DNA of 64,000 nt from Micromonospora ureilytica (GCF_015751765.1 NZ_JADOTX010000001.1:4154001-4218000), one strand, 5' to 3'. Shown: positions 1 to 8,125, counted from the stretch's first letter. The notes: generated by a model from the sequence alone, not told the origin. Numbers and translations are program-made.

Positions 1-549
1 GGCCATCGTCTTCGGCCGGCTCTGCGGCAGCGTCTGGGTGGCCAGGACGTGCTCCACCTCGCTGGTGCCGATACCGAAGGCAAGCGCGCCGAAGGCGCCG
101 TGCGTGGCGGTGTGCGAGTCGCCACAGACGATCGTCAGGCCCGGCTGGGTGAGACCGAGCTGCGGGCCGATCACGTGCACGATGCCCTGGTTGTCGTCGC
201 CGAGCGGGTGCAGTCGCACCCCGAACTCGGCGCAGTTGCGGCGCAACGTCTCGATCTGCGTACGCGACGTCGGGTCCGCGATGGTGAGCAGGTCACCACG
301 GCGGAGGCGGAACGCCGGGTCCGCGTACCCGGTCGGGGTGTTGTGGTCCTCGGTCGCGAGGGTCAGGTCGGTACGACGCACCCGGCGCCCGGCGAGCCGC
401 AGCCCGTCGAACGCCTGCGGGCTGGTCACCTCGTGCAGCAGGTGCAGGTCGATGAAGAGCAGGTCCGGCTCACCAGCGGCGGACCGTACGACGTGCGCGT
501 CCCAGACCTTCTCGGCCAGGGTCCTCGGCTCAGGAGTGACTCCCACCAT
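1..549 (-). CDS. leuC: 3-isopropylmalate dehydratase large subunit (N-terminal part, cut by window edge)
   Basis: Large subunit of the LeuCD isomerase, an aconitase-family [4Fe-4S] enzyme that converts 2-isopropylmalate to 3-isopropylmalate; it also serves the citramalate route that cimA, nearby, would feed. Only 183 codons are visible and the rest lies beyond the left edge. The visible part has the family signatures [18 protein letters not shown] and [13 protein letters not shown], the latter from the substrate-binding region. The start is the ATG at 549: there is no Shine-Dalgarno sequence, but a TAGGAT -10 box (556-561) ends 6 nt upstream, so the mRNA is probably leaderless. It is divergent from ndgR, the usual actinobacterial arrangement. 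leuD would be expected beyond the edge. Confidence 0.95.
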   Translation of the reverse strand, partial: MVGVTPEPRTLAEKVWDAHVVRSAAGEPDLLFIDLHLLHEVTSPQAFDGLRLAGRRVRRTDLTLATEDHNTPTGYADPAFRLRRGDLLTIADPTSRTQIETLRRNCAEFGVRLHPLGDDNQGIVHVIGPQLGLTQPGLTIVCGDSHTATHGAFGALAFGIGTSEVEHVLATQTLPQSRPKTMA

Positions 550-555
550 CTGGAC
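541..555. promoter_or_regulatory. Candidate NdgR operator over the leuC start, inside the leuC-ndgR promoter region
   Basis: The sequence TCCCACCATCTGGAC lies on the leuC start codon. It also overlaps the likely ndgR -35 box (TGGACA at 551-556, 17 nt before TAAGTT at 574-579). The same core, CCACCAT-Y-TGG, recurs upstream of leuB (18817-18831). The half-sites TCCCA and TGG(G/A) give weak dyad symmetry, as expected for a dimeric IclR-type regulator. Seen: the motif and its position. Inferred: that NdgR binds it, blocking leuC and controlling itself. Confidence 0.5.
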
Positions 556-586
556 ATCCTAAATTCTGGGAGGTAAGTTTCGGCTT

Positions 587-1285
587 GTGGGACACAGTAT
601 GAGCGGTGTCGGCGTTCTCGACAAGGCGGTGGTCATCCTGGCCGCCTGCGTCGACGGCGCCAGCCTGGCCGAACTCGTTGAACGCACCAAGCTGCCCCGG
701 GCCACCGCACATCGCCTGGCCCAGGCCCTGGAGATCCACCGGATGCTGGTCCGGGACACCCAGGGCAGATGGCGGCCCGGCCCCCGGCTGGGCGAGTTGG
801 CCAACGCCGCACCGGACGTTCTGCTGACCGCCGCCGAGCCACTGCTGGCCGCGTTACGCGACGCCACCGGTGAGAGCGCGCAGCTCTACCTGCGCCGCGC
901 CGACGAGCGGATCTGCGTGGCCGCGGCGGAGCGCGCCAGCGGCCTACGGGACACCGTTCCGGTCGGCTCGGTCCTGCCGATGACGGCCGGCTCCGCGGCC
1001 CAGATCCTGCTCGCCTGGGAGCCGCCGGAGGCGGTGATGCCGCTACTGCCGCGCAGCAAGTTCACCGGCCGTACCCTCGCCGAGGTACGCCGCCGCGGCT
1101 GGGCGCAGAGCGTCGCCGAGCGGGAGGCCGGTGTGGCGAGCGTCTCCGCCCCGATCCGCGACCGCACGGGCCGGGTGATCGCCTCGGTCAGCATCTCCGG
1201 CCCGATCGAGCGCCTGGGCCGCCGCCCCGGCGAACGCCACGCCATGGCCGTAGTAAGAGCCGGCCAACGCCTGTCCGGCCTCTAA
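587..1285 (+). CDS. ndgR: IclR-family regulator of amino acid biosynthesis, NdgR type
   Basis: DNA-binding regulator of leucine and other amino acid biosynthesis genes in actinobacteria. The N-terminal winged helix (about residues 8-65) is followed by an IclR effector domain containing ESAQLYLRRADERICVAAAE and RRRGWAQSVAEREAGVASVS, both characteristic of NdgR. The length (about 232 aa) matches the family. Two starts are possible. GTG 587 sits 7 nt after TAAGTT, with TGGACA 17 nt further up, and suits a leaderless mRNA; ATG 599 (MSGVGVLDK) is the start suggested by homologs. The gene is divergent from leuC, and a candidate operator lies between them. A palindromic repeat follows it. Confidence 0.93.
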   Translation: MGHSMSGVGVLDKAVVILAACVDGASLAELVERTKLPRATAHRLAQALEIHRMLVRDTQGRWRPGPRLGELANAAPDVLLTAAEPLLAALRDATGESAQLYLRRADERICVAAAERASGLRDTVPVGSVLPMTAGSAAQILLAWEPPEAVMPLLPRSKFTGRTLAEVRRRGWAQSVAEREAGVASVSAPIRDRTGRVIASVSISGPIERLGRRPGERHAMAVVRAGQRLSGL

Positions 1286-1324
1286 CCCCACCCCCTCCCC
1301 CTCCACCCACCCCGCCTTGCCCGC

Positions 1325-1385
1325 GTTGATCATGGGGTTAGCGGCGCCGACATCGGCGTGTCGTGACGTTAACCTCATGATCAAC
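1325..1385. repeat. Imperfect intergenic palindrome
   Basis: Arms GTTGATCATGGGGTTA (1325-1340) and its near-exact complement at 1370-1385 (one mismatch) enclose a second small hairpin of CGCCGA and TCGGCG. It lies between ndgR and the tRNA-Glu terminator. It resembles the other GATC-containing intergenic palindromes in this window (12332-12400, 39576-39649) in layout rather than in exact sequence. It could act as a terminator for ndgR, or be a REP-like element. Confidence 0.6.
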
Positions 1386-1422
1386 CGCGAGACCGGGGTG
1401 GGGACGCGGGGTGGGGAACGAG

Positions 1423-1455
1423 AAAGGCTCATCTCGCTGAGCGAGATGAGCCTTT
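1423..1455 (-). terminator. Terminator of the first tRNA-Glu
   Basis: A long hairpin: left arm from 1423 (AAAGGCTCATCTCGCT), right arm ending at 1455. It begins 5 nt beyond the 3' end of the tRNA and is followed on the minus strand by TTTCTCGTT. Given its position it most likely ends tRNA transcription; it could also stop readthrough from ndgR. Confidence 0.75.
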
Positions 1456-1460
1456 GGTTG

Positions 1461-1533
1461 TAGCCCCGACCGGATTCGAACCGGCGCTACCGCCTTGAGA
1501 GGGCGGCGTCCTGGGCCACTAGACGACGGGGCC
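1461..1533 (-). tRNA. tRNA-Glu (anticodon CTC), copy 1
   Basis: 73-nt cloverleaf on the minus strand. The acceptor stem GGCCCCG pairs with CGGGGCT, the anticodon stem CCGCC/GGCGG encloses the loop CTCTCAA, and the T arm contains GGTTCGAATCC. Anticodon CTC reads GAG, the main Glu codon in GC-rich genomes. No CCA is encoded. The tRNA body is identical to the second copy 226 bp away, and each copy has its own terminator. Confidence 0.96.
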
Positions 1534-1646
1534 AGAACTTTTCCGTTCACCACCCTCGCGGGCGGTACGACTGTAGTCTAGCGGCACCGTACCCGGGCAC
1601 GAGCGCGGGGTGCGCGCCCGGCGGCGGGCCCTGCGGTGGACACGAA

Positions 1647-1678
1647 ACAGCCCGCCTCACCAAGGTGAGACGGGCTGT
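1647..1678 (-). terminator. Terminator of the second tRNA-Glu
   Basis: Fifteen-position hairpin with one C-A mismatch (arms 1647-1661 and 1664-1678; ACAGCCCG pairs with CGGGCTGT). It lies 9 nt beyond the tRNA 3' end and is followed on the minus strand by TTTCGTG. It differs in sequence from the terminator of copy 1. Confidence 0.75.
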
Positions 1679-1686
1679 GCACAATG

Positions 1687-1759
1687 TAGCCCCGACCGGA
1701 TTCGAACCGGCGCTACCGCCTTGAGAGGGCGGCGTCCTGGGCCACTAGACGACGGGGCC
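1687..1759 (-). tRNA. tRNA-Glu (anticodon CTC), copy 2
   Basis: 73-nt tRNA with the same sequence as 1461-1533: acceptor GGCCCCG/CGGGGCT and anticodon loop CTCTCAA. Flanking sequences outside the tRNA bodies differ, so the copies look long established or kept identical by gene conversion. Confidence 0.96.
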
Positions 1760-1819
1760 AGAACAACTTTTGCTCCCCCACCTTAGCGGCGGAGGAGCTG
1801 CACTCTACCGAAGACCGCT

Positions 1820-1841
1820 CTCCGCCCCCGAAGGGGCGGAG
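1820..1841 (-). terminator. Terminator after tRNA-Gln
   Basis: Perfect 9-bp GC-rich hairpin (arms 1820-1828 and 1833-1841) with a CGAA tetraloop on the plus strand. It lies about 50 nt downstream of the minus-strand tRNA-Gln. There is no clear T-run, as is common for actinobacterial terminators. Confidence 0.6.
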
Positions 1842-1893
1842 TCGAACTCCGTCAGAATCCAGCGTCTGGAAATTCTCGCGAACTCCAGCAGCG

Positions 1894-1965
1894 CTGGGGT
1901 ACCAGGACTCGAACCTAGACTAACTGAACCAGAATCAGTCGGGCTGCCAATTACCCCATACCCCA
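1894..1965 (-). tRNA. tRNA-Gln (anticodon CTG)
   Basis: 72-nt cloverleaf. Acceptor TGGGGTA pairs with TACCCCA, with discriminator G. Anticodon stem ACTGA/TCAGT encloses loop TTCTGGT (anticodon CTG, reading CAG), and the T arm contains GGTTCGAGTCC. The gatCAB genes at the other end of the window make the amidotransferase that would charge this tRNA with Gln if the genome lacks GlnRS, which cannot be judged here. Confidence 0.95.
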
Positions 1966-2073
1966 TTGGCCCCTTGCGGTGCCGGGAGTGAACTTTACCC
2001 TCCCGGTGCCGAGAGGCCAAACCCGATCCCCCCGAACCACCCGTGAGCTGCGGAAACAGGGGAATCAGACGGA

Positions 2074-2877
2074 TCAGGCGACGGGAACCACCGGGTTGGT
2101 GAGCTCGCCGATGCCGTCGATCCGCACGGTGACCGTATCCCCCTCGACAAGCGGGCTAACCCCGGCCGGAGTGCCGGTGAGAACGACGTCGCCGGGCAGC
2201 AGAGTCATCACGTGCGAGATGTACGACACCAGGCCCGGCACGTCGAAGACCATGTCCTTCGTCCGGCCGAGTTGGCGTACCTCCATCTCCTCCGGGTTGC
2301 GACCCACCTCACACCGGATCTCCAGGTCGGAGACGTCCAGCCCGGTGGTGATCCACGGGCCGATCGGGCAGAACGAGTCGAAGCCCTTGGCCCGGGTCCA
2401 CTGCGCGTCCGAACGCTGGAGGTCCCGAGCGGTGACGTCGTTGGCGCAGGTGTAGCCGAAGATGGCGCGTTCGGCGGCGGCCCGGTCGGCGCGACGGGCA
2501 CCCGGCGCCCCGATCACGACGGCCAACTCGGCCTCGTGCTCGACCTGCTTGGAGAAGATCGGCAGGCGGATGGCGTCCCGGGGGCCGATCACCGAGGTGG
2601 ACGGCTTGAGGAAGAGCAGCGGCTCCTTGGGCACGTCGTTGCCGAGCTCGGCGGCGTGGTCGGCGTAGTTGCGACCGACACACACGACCTTGCTGGGCAG
2701 GATCGGCGAGAGTAGCCGAACGTCGGAAAGGGCCCACCGGGCCCCACTGAAGGAGAGTTTGCCGAACGGGTGGCCCTCGATCTCGGCGATGGTCAGGCCC
2801 TGCGGCCCGGCCTCCGGTTCGCCTTCGACGGCACCGAACGACATTCCCTTGGCATGGGCGAAACGAGCGATACGCAC
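2074..2877 (-). CDS. Fumarylacetoacetate hydrolase-family protein
   Basis: A 267-aa member of the FAH/HpaG superfamily, metal-dependent enzymes that hydrolyse, isomerise or decarboxylate beta-diketo acids; the true substrate cannot be read from sequence. The catalytic core runs from SKVVCVGRNYADHAAELG (about residue 62) through the metal-binding EHEAELAVVIG to LTGTPAGVSPLVEGD near the C-terminus. GTG 2877 is chosen as the start because TAGATT lies exactly 6 nt upstream and there is no Shine-Dalgarno sequence, which predicts a leaderless mRNA. In related actinobacteria a FAH gene commonly sits near ndgR and gltX. It is divergent from the membrane-protein gene at 3053. Confidence 0.9.
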   Translation of the reverse strand: MRIARFAHAKGMSFGAVEGEPEAGPQGLTIAEIEGHPFGKLSFSGARWALSDVRLLSPILPSKVVCVGRNYADHAAELGNDVPKEPLLFLKPSTSVIGPRDAIRLPIFSKQVEHEAELAVVIGAPGARRADRAAAERAIFGYTCANDVTARDLQRSDAQWTRAKGFDSFCPIGPWITTGLDVSDLEIRCEVGRNPEEMEVRQLGRTKDMVFDVPGLVSYISHVMTLLPGDVVLTGTPAGVSPLVEGDTVTVRIDGIGELTNPVVPVA

Positions 2878-3052
2878 CCGGCCAATCTAGCCCGGCGGGC
2901 ACCCCAACCGGCCAGGACCGGCGGTCGGGTGTGCTCAACCCGTCAGCGCGCGGGCACCCTAGCGGAGCTGGAGGTGACCGGGGCGGGCTTCCCGACTTCG
3001 TACCCGCACGGAGGCTGCTCGCCCCTAGCGTCGGCTCCGGAGGTTCGTTCGT

Positions 3053-4495
3053 ATGCCTGCATCGACACGACACCACAGAGCCCTCGCAGTGTTCGTGCAC
3101 TGCCTCGGCATCCTCGCCGCCGTGCCGGCCCTGCCGACGGCGGCTCCGGAGGCGGCGGCCGCGCCACGACCAGCGGCCGCCACACCACGACCAGCGGCGG
3201 CCACGCCACATCCAACAGCCGCCACACCACGACCAACGGCCGCCACACCAGAACCGGTGGCCACGAGGTCACCGGTGGCGATGGTCGCCCGGGTGACCGA
3301 GCCCACCCCGCCCTCGGCGCCACCGGCGCTGGCACCGCCCACCCGGGCACCGGCGTCGGCGCCCCCGCAACAGGTCACGGTGGCGGTCGCGACGGAGAGC
3401 AGCCCGGCACCGAGGTACCGGATCCAGGTGCGCAACGTGAGCAACTCGCCGCTGGAGACCACAGTGCGTCAGGAACTGCCGCCCGGCTCGTCGACGACCG
3501 CGATCAGCGGTGGAGGCCGGTCCACGCCGGCCAGCGGATCGACCACCGAGGTGACCTGGCGGCTACGGCTGCCCGCGCACAGCACGACCACGCTGGGGAC
3601 CGCGCTCGCCGCGACCGCGCCGGGCCGGCCGTTGACCGCGCCGACCTGCGCGTTCACCAGTGACGGCAGCCGGCCGTACGACTGCGCTACGGCCACCTGG
3701 CAGGCGGCAGCCGCACCGGCGGCCGAGGTGACCGAGGCGCCGCCGTGGCGCCGCTACCCGGTGCTGCTCGCCGGACTGGCGGTCCTGCTGCTGATCAGTG
3801 CCGCCCTGGCGTGGGTGTGGCGGCGTCGGCGCGGGCGTCGGGTGACGGCTGCCGCACTGTCCACCGGCGGCGGTTCCGGGGGTGACCGCGGAACGATCTA
3901 TCCGCGACCGGCAGCCCCGAACCCGGTGCGCCGTCGGCGTACCCCGCCGGTCTGGATGTTGGTGGGCGCCGCCGTCGTGGTGCTGGCCGGCGTGGTCGGC
4001 ACCGCGGGTTGGACGGCGACCCGGCAGGTCGCGGCGATCGACACGCAGAAGCAGCCGACCAGCGGCGCGTGGACGGGCACCGGGGTCAACGGGTCGCTGG
4101 GCGTGCCGCTGCGCGAGTCGGCGTTCGAGTTCACCGTGTACCGGATGACCTGCGGCGCTCCCGGCACCGCCGGGAAGACCGCCGGCGGCGGTGCCCCACC
4201 GGCGAACGGTCGACGCTGCGAGGCCACAGTGGGTGTGCGCAACGTCACCGGCGACCACCAGCCCTGGCACAGCGAGCTGCAACGGGCGTACCTGCCCGGC
4301 GGGCGTTGGGTGAGCACCGACGAGTCGGCCACCCGGACGGCGAACCTGGGTCGGGATGTCTTCGCCGACCCGATGGCGGCGGGTACCCGGATGGTGCTCC
4401 CGCTGGTCTTCACCGTCGACGGGCGGGACCCGCCCCAGCAGCTGGAGTTGCGCAGCGGGGTGTTCTCCGCCGGCGTGCGGGTGCAGATGCCCTGA
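3053..4495 (+). CDS. Secreted/membrane protein with Pro-Thr-Ala repeats, two membrane helices and a DUF4352-like C-terminal domain
   Basis: 480 aa, function unknown. A signal-like N-terminus (about residues 8-30) leads to five 7-residue repeats of the PRPAAAT type (residues 38-71; DNA 3164-3265). A beta-rich domain follows (about 110-220, TTVRQELPPGSSTT), resembling the conserved-repeat domains of cell-surface proteins. One membrane helix lies near 236-258, then an Arg-rich cytoplasmic loop, then a second helix near 300-320. The C-terminal region (330-480), with a Cys pair, resembles DUF4352-type domains. The ATG at 3053 has GGAGG 10 nt upstream. It is a single-gene unit between divergent and co-directional neighbours. 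A cell-envelope structural role is plausible but unproven. Confidence 0.75.
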   Translation: MPASTRHHRALAVFVHCLGILAAVPALPTAAPEAAAAPRPAAATPRPAAATPHPTAATPRPTAATPEPVATRSPVAMVARVTEPTPPSAPPALAPPTRAPASAPPQQVTVAVATESSPAPRYRIQVRNVSNSPLETTVRQELPPGSSTTAISGGGRSTPASGSTTEVTWRLRLPAHSTTTLGTALAATAPGRPLTAPTCAFTSDGSRPYDCATATWQAAAAPAAEVTEAPPWRRYPVLLAGLAVLLLISAALAWVWRRRRGRRVTAAALSTGGGSGGDRGTIYPRPAAPNPVRRRRTPPVWMLVGAAVVVLAGVVGTAGWTATRQVAAIDTQKQPTSGAWTGTGVNGSLGVPLRESAFEFTVYRMTCGAPGTAGKTAGGGAPPANGRRCEATVGVRNVTGDHQPWHSELQRAYLPGGRWVSTDESATRTANLGRDVFADPMAAGTRMVLPLVFTVDGRDPPQQLELRSGVFSAGVRVQMP

Positions 4496-4529
4496 CCTGT
4501 GTTTCGGGCGGCGGTCGTACCCTGGGTGG

Positions 4530-5396
4530 GTGACCGCCGCCCTCGCCCCCGCCGTGCTCGACGTGGCGCAGTGGCAGGCCCGCCGGCGGGCCCACGAGGA
4601 GCGGGTGGATGTCTGGCTGACGCCGCACCTGGCCCGGCGGCGACGCGGTGAGCGGCATCCGGTGGCCGACTTCCTGTTCACCTACTACTCGCACCGCCCG
4701 GCCCAGCTGCGTCGCTGGCATCCGGGGCCCGGGGTCGAGCTGCGCGACGCCGATCCGGCCGAGTTCGGCCGCGACTACCGCGCCGGCACCGCCGGGGTCA
4801 CCCTCGACACCGATGGGGTACGCGAGCGGCGCGCCGAGTCGATCACCTGGATCCGCTCCCTGTTGACGGCGACGCGTGGACGGGCGCCGCACTTCGGCTG
4901 CTTCGGGATGCACGAGTGGGCGATGGTCTACCGGCAGACCAGGGAGGAGTTGCGGCACAACGCCTGGCCGCTGCGGCTGAGCGCGGAGCGCACCGCCGCG
5001 GTCGTCGAGGAGCGGGGCGTGCGGTGCAGCCACTTCGACGCGTTCCGGTTCTTCACACCGCCGGCCCGCCCGTTGAACCTGCTCACCCCGACCCGGGAGA
5101 CGCAGCACGCGCACGAGCAGCCGGGCTGCCTGCACGCCAACATGGATCTGTACAAGTGGGCGTACAAGCTGTCGCCGTTGGTCTCCTCGGAGCTGGTGGC
5201 CGACGCGTTCGACCTGGCCCGAGACATCCGCACGCTGGACATGCGGGCCAGCCCGTACGACCTGGCGGCACTCGGCTACCCGCCGGTGCGGGTGGAGACT
5301 CCGGACGGCCGGGCGGAGTACGCGGCGGCGCAGCGCGCGTTCACCGAGCGGGCCGCGATGCTGCGCGACCGGCTGCTCGCCGCCGTCCCCGCCTGA
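4530..5396 (+). CDS. Protein annotated in relatives as 3-methyladenine DNA glycosylase
   Basis: A 288-aa protein of an actinobacterial family commonly labelled 3-methyladenine DNA glycosylase. I see no helix-hairpin-helix motif, so that function rests on family labelling, not on a catalytic motif I can point to. Conserved-looking blocks are HPVADFLFTYYSHRPAQLRR near the N-terminus, HFGCFGMHEWAMVYR, and QPGCLHANMDLYKWAYKLSP; the paired Cys and His residues hint at a metal or substrate site. The start is GTG 4530, placed 6 nt after TACCCT with no Shine-Dalgarno sequence. The reading frame is open further upstream, but that part overlaps the preceding gene. Confidence 0.75.
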   Translation: MTAALAPAVLDVAQWQARRRAHEERVDVWLTPHLARRRRGERHPVADFLFTYYSHRPAQLRRWHPGPGVELRDADPAEFGRDYRAGTAGVTLDTDGVRERRAESITWIRSLLTATRGRAPHFGCFGMHEWAMVYRQTREELRHNAWPLRLSAERTAAVVEERGVRCSHFDAFRFFTPPARPLNLLTPTRETQHAHEQPGCLHANMDLYKWAYKLSPLVSSELVADAFDLARDIRTLDMRASPYDLAALGYPPVRVETPDGRAEYAAAQRAFTERAAMLRDRLLAAVPA

Positions 5397-5416
5397 GTCG
5401 GCGCCGGCGTCGGCGC

Positions 5417-5842
5417 CTAGTCGTCGTCGGCGCGGCGGTCCCGCTTGCGCTGCGACTGACGTTTCTTCTCGGCCAGCCGGCGTTCCTTGGCCCCACGGGA
5501 CGGGCGGGTCGCTCGGCGGGTCGGAGGTGGCGGCGCGGCGGCCTCCCGCAGCAGGGCGGTCATCCGCGCCCGGGCCGCCTCCCGGTTGGCCAACTGGGCC
5601 CGGTGCTCGCTGGCGGCGATCGTCAGCACCCCGTCGACGAGGCGGTTGGCCAGCCGGTCCAGCGCCCGCGACCGCAGCCACTCGGGCACGGCCGGCGAGT
5701 TGGCCAGGTCGTAGCTCAGCTCGACGCGGGAGTCCGCGGTGTTCACACCCTGCCCGCCCGGCCCCGACGAACGGGAGAAGCGCTCCCGCAGCTCTCCGGC
5801 GGGGACGACCCACCGGTCGGTCACCCGCAGTCCGTCGTCCAC
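5417..5842 (-). CDS. arfB: Alternative ribosome-rescue factor ArfB (YaeJ-type peptidyl-tRNA hydrolase)
   Basis: 141-aa, codon-independent release factor that frees peptides from ribosomes stalled on mRNAs lacking stop codons. The catalytic GGQ motif is intact (residues 29-31, in SRSSGPGGQGVN), followed by the family block SRVELSYDLANS. The C-terminal tail is highly basic (KERRLAEKKRQSQRKRDRR), as needed for insertion into the empty mRNA channel. GTG 5842 lies 6 nt after TAGCCT, predicting a leaderless mRNA. It converges on the gene ending at 5396, leaving only 20 bp between them. Confidence 0.93.
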   Translation of the reverse strand: MDDGLRVTDRWVVPAGELRERFSRSSGPGGQGVNTADSRVELSYDLANSPAVPEWLRSRALDRLANRLVDGVLTIAASEHRAQLANREAARARMTALLREAAAPPPPTRRATRPSRGAKERRLAEKKRQSQRKRDRRADDD

Positions 5843-5876
5843 GCCCCGAGGCTAACCCGCGACGACCCGCCAGGGG

Positions 5877-6209
5877 CTATCGGTGCGGAGGCTGGCTCTG
5901 GGTCGGTGACTGGCTGGGCGCCGGCCCGGCGGTCTCCTCGTCGGAGCCGACCGCCGCGTACGCGACCGCGCCGAAGAGCAGCAGCCCGATCACCGCAGCC
6001 TTCACGGCGACCCCACGGATCAGCGACCAGGCGCCCCGGCGGGCGCCTGGCACCGACTTCTTGACGGTCTGGTAATCGTTCCACCCGCGTCGTGCCCGGG
6101 CGTACGCCGACCCCACTGCACATCCGATGACCAGGCCCACCAGCAGGAGGACCGTGAGAAGAGGACGCTCCACCTCCGCCAGTATCCATACCGAGCGTAA
6201 TATTTCCAT
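5877..6209 (-). CDS. Small two-helix membrane protein
   Basis: 110 aa, not recognised. Two hydrophobic segments are visible: about residues 16-37 (LLTVLLLVGLVIGCAVGSAY) and 65-88 (AVKAAVIGLLLFGAVAYAAV). A basic loop between them (RARRGWNDYQTVKKSVPGARR) is likely cytoplasmic. The Pro-Ser-Gln-rich tail would be extracytoplasmic. ATG 6209 is the first usable start. The gene lies between the S1C protease gene and arfB on the same strand; no partner is evident. Confidence 0.65.
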   Translation of the reverse strand: MEILRSVWILAEVERPLLTVLLLVGLVIGCAVGSAYARARRGWNDYQTVKKSVPGARRGAWSLIRGVAVKAAVIGLLLFGAVAYAAVGSDEETAGPAPSQSPTQSQPPHR

Positions 6210-6272
6210 GGTCCGATGCCGTCCGGCCGGATATCTGACAGTGGTGGCCCTCTATGCGGGCGTTCGGGCAGC

Positions 6273-7127
6273 TCAGCCGCCCTTGCCGATGATCGTGTCG
6301 GCGGTCTGCTGCACCTGGTCGATCGGGATGGCGAACCCGATGCCGATCGAGCCGTTTCCGTCGATGGTGGCGATGGCGGTGTTGACCCCGACCACCTCTC
6401 CGCGCGCGTTGACAAGTGGTCCGCCGGAGTTGCCGGGGTTGATGGACGCGTCGGTCTGCACCGCGCTGTGCCGGTTGTTGCCGAGCCGCACCTCGCGGTC
6501 CAGCGCGCTGACGATGCCGGCGGTGACCGTCCCCGCCAGACCGAGTGGCGAACCCACAGCGAGCACCGGCTCACCGACCCGGGTCGCGCCCGGCTTGGAC
6601 AGGGGCAGCGGGGTGAGACCTGCCGATGCCGGCACCTTCAGCACCGCCAGGTCGCTGCGCGGCTCCCGTCCGACCACCTCGGCGGCGAACCGGCGGCCGT
6701 CGGGCAGCTCCACTGTCACCGGCCCGCCACCCCCCTTGGCGAGGATGTGGTCGTTGGTGATCAGGTGCTGCTGGTCGTCCACGGCGAAGCCGGAGCCGGT
6801 CGCGGACCGGCCGGTCGCACCGCCGGCCAGCACCGACACCACCCCGGGTACGGTCCGCTCGGCCGCGGTGACCAGCTCGGCCGGCACCGGGGCGGCGGAC
6901 GCCGCGGCCGGTCCCCCAGCCCCGTCCCGGCCGGCCACCACCCCACCGGCGATGGCGCCGGAGACGGCGGAGAGCGCCACCACGGCCAGCGCGGCGAGCA
7001 GCCGTCGAGGCCGCCGCCCGCCCGGGTCGCGCTCGGGCGCGTCCCACCACCCGCGCCCGTCCGGGTCGAGTTCCGGCGAGATGAACCAGGGACCGCGCGG
7101 TTCGCCCAGTCCGGTCTGCACTGCCAT
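6273..7127 (-). CDS. Membrane-anchored trypsin-like serine protease, S1C (HtrA-like) without PDZ domain
   Basis: 284 aa: a cytoplasmic N-terminus, one membrane helix (about residues 42-66), then an extracytoplasmic chymotrypsin-fold protease. The catalytic triad is complete: His127 (LITNDH), Asp159 (PRSDLAVL) and Ser234 (PGNSGGPL). Unlike DegP/HtrA there is no PDZ domain; the protein ends just after the protease core. ATG 7127 has GAGGAG upstream. It lies directly downstream of the MoxR-DUF58-VWA genes on the same strand with about 40 bp between, so it may be co-transcribed and act on envelope proteins with them. Confidence 0.9.
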   Translation of the reverse strand: MAVQTGLGEPRGPWFISPELDPDGRGWWDAPERDPGGRRPRRLLAALAVVALSAVSGAIAGGVVAGRDGAGGPAAASAAPVPAELVTAAERTVPGVVSVLAGGATGRSATGSGFAVDDQQHLITNDHILAKGGGGPVTVELPDGRRFAAEVVGREPRSDLAVLKVPASAGLTPLPLSKPGATRVGEPVLAVGSPLGLAGTVTAGIVSALDREVRLGNNRHSAVQTDASINPGNSGGPLVNARGEVVGVNTAIATIDGNGSIGIGFAIPIDQVQQTADTIIGKGG

Positions 7128-7165
7128 GCGTACTCCTCACTGTCGACGTCAGTTGTGCGCGGCGG

Positions 7166-8125
7166 TCAGGGCAACCGGGAGAACCAGCGCATCGAGCCGG
7201 CGGCGGCACCCATCGCGAACACCAGTCCGAGGCCGATGAACCGGGCCGAGACGTCCTGCCGCTCGGTGCGGTAGCCGACCGAGCTGCCGATGTCGTCGTA
7301 GACGGCGCGCAGCTCGTCGGTGGTACTGGCCTCGTGGAACATGCCGCCGGTCTCCTCGGCGACCGCCTTGAGGGTCTGCCCGTCCACCGGCACCTGGATG
7401 GGCCGTCCACCGCGGTCGACGAACCCGGACGGTGTGCCGAACGAGATCGAGTGCACCGGCACCTCCGCCTTCACCGCTTCCGCCGCCGCCTCCATGGGGT
7501 CCATCCCGGAGGTGTTGGCACCGTCGGAGAGCAGGATGATCCGGGCCGGTGGGGTCTCCTTCGCGGCTTCGCTGTCCAGGCTCTTGACCGCGCCGAGTGA
7601 GGTGTTGATGGCCTCGCCGATAGCGGTGCCCTGCACGCCGGTGATGCCCTCGGCGAGCCGGTCGATCCCCTCGTCGAGGGCCTCCCGGTCGGTGCCCGGG
7701 GGCACCAGCACGGCGGCGCTGCCGGCGAACGCGACGAGACCCACGTTGAACTCGTCGGGCAGTCCCTCGACGAAGCGCCGGGCAGCTTCCTTCGCCGCGG
7801 CCAACCGGTCCGGTTCGACGTCGGTGGCGAGCATCGACGTGGAGACGTCCACCGCCACCATCACCGTGGCCCGCTCCCGGGGCACCCGGACCTCGGCGGT
7901 CGGGCGGGCGAAGCCGACCACGAGCAGCGCCAGCATGGCCAGGAAGAGTCCGGCCGGCACATGTCGACGCCAGGCCGGCCGCTGCGGTGCCACCCGGTCC
8001 AGCAGCCGCAGGTTGGTGAAGCGCACCGCGTACCGGCTGCGTCGCCGCTGCAGCACCAGGTACGCGACGACCAGGGCGAGCACGCCGAGCAGCAGCCAGA
8101 GTCGCAACGGCGACTGCCAGATCAC
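7166..8125 (-). CDS. VWA-domain membrane protein (BatA-like)
   Basis: 319 aa. Two N-terminal membrane helices (about residues 8-25 and 57-74) are followed by a von Willebrand A domain with an intact MIDAS (DVSTS at 93-97, plus LLSDGANTSG), and a C-terminal membrane helix near 295-313. This is the layout of BatA-type proteins that work with MoxR ATPases. GTG 8125 is preceded by GGGGAGG and overlaps the stop codon of the DUF58 gene (GTGA), which indicates translational coupling. Its role, presumably as a metal-dependent protein-protein adaptor at the membrane, is inferred from the family. Confidence 0.9.
   Translation of the reverse strand: MIWQSPLRLWLLLGVLALVVAYLVLQRRRSRYAVRFTNLRLLDRVAPQRPAWRRHVPAGLFLAMLALLVVGFARPTAEVRVPRERATVMVAVDVSTSMLATDVEPDRLAAAKEAARRFVEGLPDEFNVGLVAFAGSAAVLVPPGTDREALDEGIDRLAEGITGVQGTAIGEAINTSLGAVKSLDSEAAKETPPARIILLSDGANTSGMDPMEAAAEAVKAEVPVHSISFGTPSGFVDRGGRPIQVPVDGQTLKAVAEETGGMFHEASTTDELRAVYDDIGSSVGYRTERQDVSARFIGLGLVFAMGAAAGSMRWFSRLP

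Noticed and set aside
1800..1870. A T-arm-like sequence (GGAGTTCGACTCC on the minus strand) suggesting a fourth tRNA
   Set aside because: T-stem pairing fails, no acceptor or anticodon stem can be drawn, and the segment is better explained as the hairpin terminator after tRNA-Gln.
2074..2877. Specific assignment of the FAH-family gene to 4-hydroxyphenylacetate degradation
   Set aside because: No other pathway gene is nearby and the family has many substrates.
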